A stretch of 7,208 nt of DNA, taken from an uncultured Pseudorhodoferax sp. (GTDB lineage Bacteria; Pseudomonadota; Gammaproteobacteria; Burkholderiales; Burkholderiaceae). The notes below the pieces were generated by a model, which was not told where the DNA came from, searched no databases, and saw only the letters and a list, made by a program, of their open reading frames with translations. This document shows, piece by piece, positions 6,122-7,208 of this stretch (positions are counted from its first letter, which is position 1; each line of letters starts with the position of its first letter). The position numbers and the translations under genes are program-made. The stretch spans positions 1 to 7,208 of the forward strand of contig CAJYRH010000479.1 of assembly GCA_913776795.1 (NCBI GenBank). Direction: 5' to 3'.

Positions 6122-7208
6122 TGCGGCGCCCTTGCGTGCCATGGACATGGCTGCTCGCCCTGCTGCTGGCCGTGCCGGCCGCGCATGCCGAGGAGGACGA
6201 CGCCGGCGCCGCCCGTGACGCGCAGCAGGTGTTCGCCCGTGTCGGCCCCTCGGTCGTCACCGTGCTGGCGCTGAATGCCGCCGGCCAGCCCGACGGCCAG
6301 GGCAGCGGCGTGGTCGTCGCGCCCGGCCTGGTCGCGACCAACTGCCACGTGGTGCGCGGTGCCGCCGCACTGCGCCTGGCCAGTGCCGGCGGCGAGCAGC
6401 CTGCCCAATGGACGCGCCAGCTCCCCGGACTCGACCTGTGCCTGCTGGCCGCGCCAGTGCTGGCGGCGCCACCGGTGGCGCTGCGGCCGAGCCAGGCGCT
6501 GGCGGTCGGCGAGCCGGTCTACGCGGTCGGCAATCCACTGGGCTTCGGGCTGGCGGTCAGCAGCGGCCTGCTGTCCAGCCGGCAGGCGGGCCAGCCGCAT
6601 GCGCGGCTGGCCGCCACGGCGCCGGTCTCGCCCGGCTCCAGCGGCGGCGGCCTGTTCGACCGCCAGGGCCAGCTGCTGGGCCTGACCACGGCCATCCTGG
6701 GCACCGGCCAGAGCCTGAACCTGGTGCTGCCGGCCGAAGCGCTGGCCGACTTGCTGGCCCACGGCGAGCCGCGGCCAGCGGCCGAGCCGGTCCCGCCCGC
6801 CGAGCGGCGCTGGCGGGCCGAAGCCTCCGAGCTGTTCGGCCGCAGCGACTGGGCAGGACTGCACAGCCATGCCGAGCGCTGGATCCAGGCCCAGCCGATG
6901 TCGGCGACCGCCCTGGTCTACCTGACCCGGGCGAAGAACCGGCAGGCCCGCTATGCCGAGGCCGAGGCCACGGCGCGGCGCGCCCTGACGCTGGACAACG
7001 ACCTCGGGCACGCCTGGACCGAACTGGGCGAGGCCTTGATCGGACAGGACCGGGACTGCGCAGCGCCGCCTCCTGTAAGGCGTCCAGCGCTTCGCCGTCC
7101 CGGTCCTGTCCGATCAAGGCCTCGCCCAGTTCGGTCCAGGCGTGCCCGAGGTCGTTGTCCAGCGTCAGGGCGCGCCGCGCCGTGGCCTCGGCCTCGGCAT
7201 AGCGGGCC
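6121..7208 (+). CDS. Exported trypsin-like serine protease with TPR repeats, 3' end not intact
   Basis: The ATG shares one base with the preceding TGA, implying coupled synthesis. A clear signal peptide is present: MRRP, hydrophobic LLALLLAV, likely cut after AHA (residue 23), so the enzyme should be periplasmic. The protease domain (about 35-212) has a complete triad: His76 in ATNCHVV, Asp105 in GLDLCLL and Ser174 in SPGSSGGGLFD, with NPLGFG and NLVLP motifs as in the HtrA/S1C group. No PDZ domain follows. Residues about 227-312 instead hold TPR-like helices (YAEAEATARRALTLDNDLGHAWTELGEAL split over two helices). The frame stays open to the window end, but bases after 7056 come from a foldback and residues after Asp312 (reading CAAPPPV and arginine/proline-rich text) are probably not real. 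The true protein should continue with more TPR sequence. It may cleave misfolded or specific envelope proteins, with the upstream pseudoprotease as partner. Confidence 0.82.
   Translation, partial: MRRPCVPWTWLLALLLAVPAAHAEEDDAGAARDAQQVFARVGPSVVTVLALNAAGQPDGQGSGVVVAPGLVATNCHVVRGAAALRLASAGGEQPAQWTRQLPGLDLCLLAAPVLAAPPVALRPSQALAVGEPVYAVGNPLGFGLAVSSGLLSSRQAGQPHARLAATAPVSPGSSGGGLFDRQGQLLGLTTAILGTGQSLNLVLPAEALADLLAHGEPRPAAEPVPPAERRWRAEASELFGRSDWAGLHSHAERWIQAQPMSATALVYLTRAKNRQARYAEAEATARRALTLDNDLGHAWTELGEALIGQDRDCAAPPPVRRPALRRPGPVRSRPRPVRSRRARGRCPASGRAAPWPRPRHSG
6945..7208. repeat. Perfect 112-bp inverted repeat (foldback) at the window end, likely artefact
   Basis: Bases 6945-7056 and 7097-7208 are exact reverse complements over all 112 positions, around a 40-base spacer (7057-7096). 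The left arm is ordinary TPR coding sequence of the protease gene. The right arm ends exactly at the last base of the window. An error-free palindrome of coding DNA ending at a sequence edge is typical of a chimeric foldback read or an assembly error at a contig end rather than a biological repeat. Confidence 0.93.
7057..7208 (-). pseudogene. Inverted copy of the protease TPR coding segment, extending past the forward copy
   Basis: Read on the minus strand from 7207, this stretch repeats the codons of residues 276-312 of the protease and then runs through the spacer as GEALDALQEAALR, a natural TPR helix after GQDRD. The plus-strand reading of the same spacer is unlike a TPR. The minus strand therefore probably carries the true genomic continuation of the gene, placed here in the wrong orientation. 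It is not an independent gene. Confidence 0.7.

Noticed and set aside
4322..6148. 608-codon open frame on the minus strand opposite the pseudoprotease gene
   Set aside because: It is a mirror of a GC-rich coding strand, has low-complexity Gln/Arg/Gly composition and no recognisable domain, while the plus strand has clear signal, fold and TPR motifs.
6408..7202. 264-codon plus-strand frame within the second protease
   Set aside because: It is the wrong frame: Ala/Arg/Gly-rich without motifs, running through the foldback, while the frame from 6121 carries the signal peptide and the catalytic triad.
6945..7208. Long inverted repeat as an insertion-sequence end, integron or large cruciform
   Set aside because: The arms are protease coding sequence in frame with the gene, identity is perfect, and the repeat stops at the sequence edge, all favouring an artefact.

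Overview
This is a very GC-rich, densely coding window in which every real gene lies on the plus strand. Protein families, codon use and gene starts without Shine-Dalgarno sequences suggest a betaproteobacterium of the order Burkholderiales, probably Comamonadaceae. That placement is inferred, since no marker gene is present.

Layout. (1) 1-974 is the C-terminal part of a secreted glycoside hydrolase family 2 enzyme (beta-galactosidase type) with a malectin-like end domain; its 5' part lies outside the window. (2) 1054-2804 is a two-gene ABC exporter operon, a NodI-type ATPase and a NodJ-type permease joined by a TGATG overlap. (3) 2805-2892 is an AT-rich island (28 G/C in 82 bases over 2805-2886) packed with TTGAAT/ATTCAA half-sites in nested inverted repeats. 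It looks like the operator-promoter of the next gene. (4) 2893-4218 is a YjjJ-type HipA-family kinase carrying its own N-terminal helix-turn-helix, with no separate HipB antitoxin gene. (5) 4304-6121 and 6121-7208 (3' end not intact) are two tandem, translationally coupled exported proteins of the trypsin/HtrA fold with TPR repeats. The second keeps a full His-Asp-Ser triad. In the first, all three catalytic positions are replaced (Glu, Asn, Glu), so it reads as a pseudoprotease fused to a long TPR solenoid.

The last 264 bases form a perfect foldback: 6945-7056 is repeated as its exact reverse complement at 7097-7208 around a 40-base spacer, and the window stops at the end of the repeat. This most likely marks a contig end with a chimeric or misassembled read, so the second protease sequence is reliable only to about base 7056. 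The spacer read on the minus strand restores a sensible TPR continuation.

The strongest candidate for an under-described system is the pseudoprotease-TPR/protease-TPR pair. The second is the self-contained HTH-kinase with its operator array.
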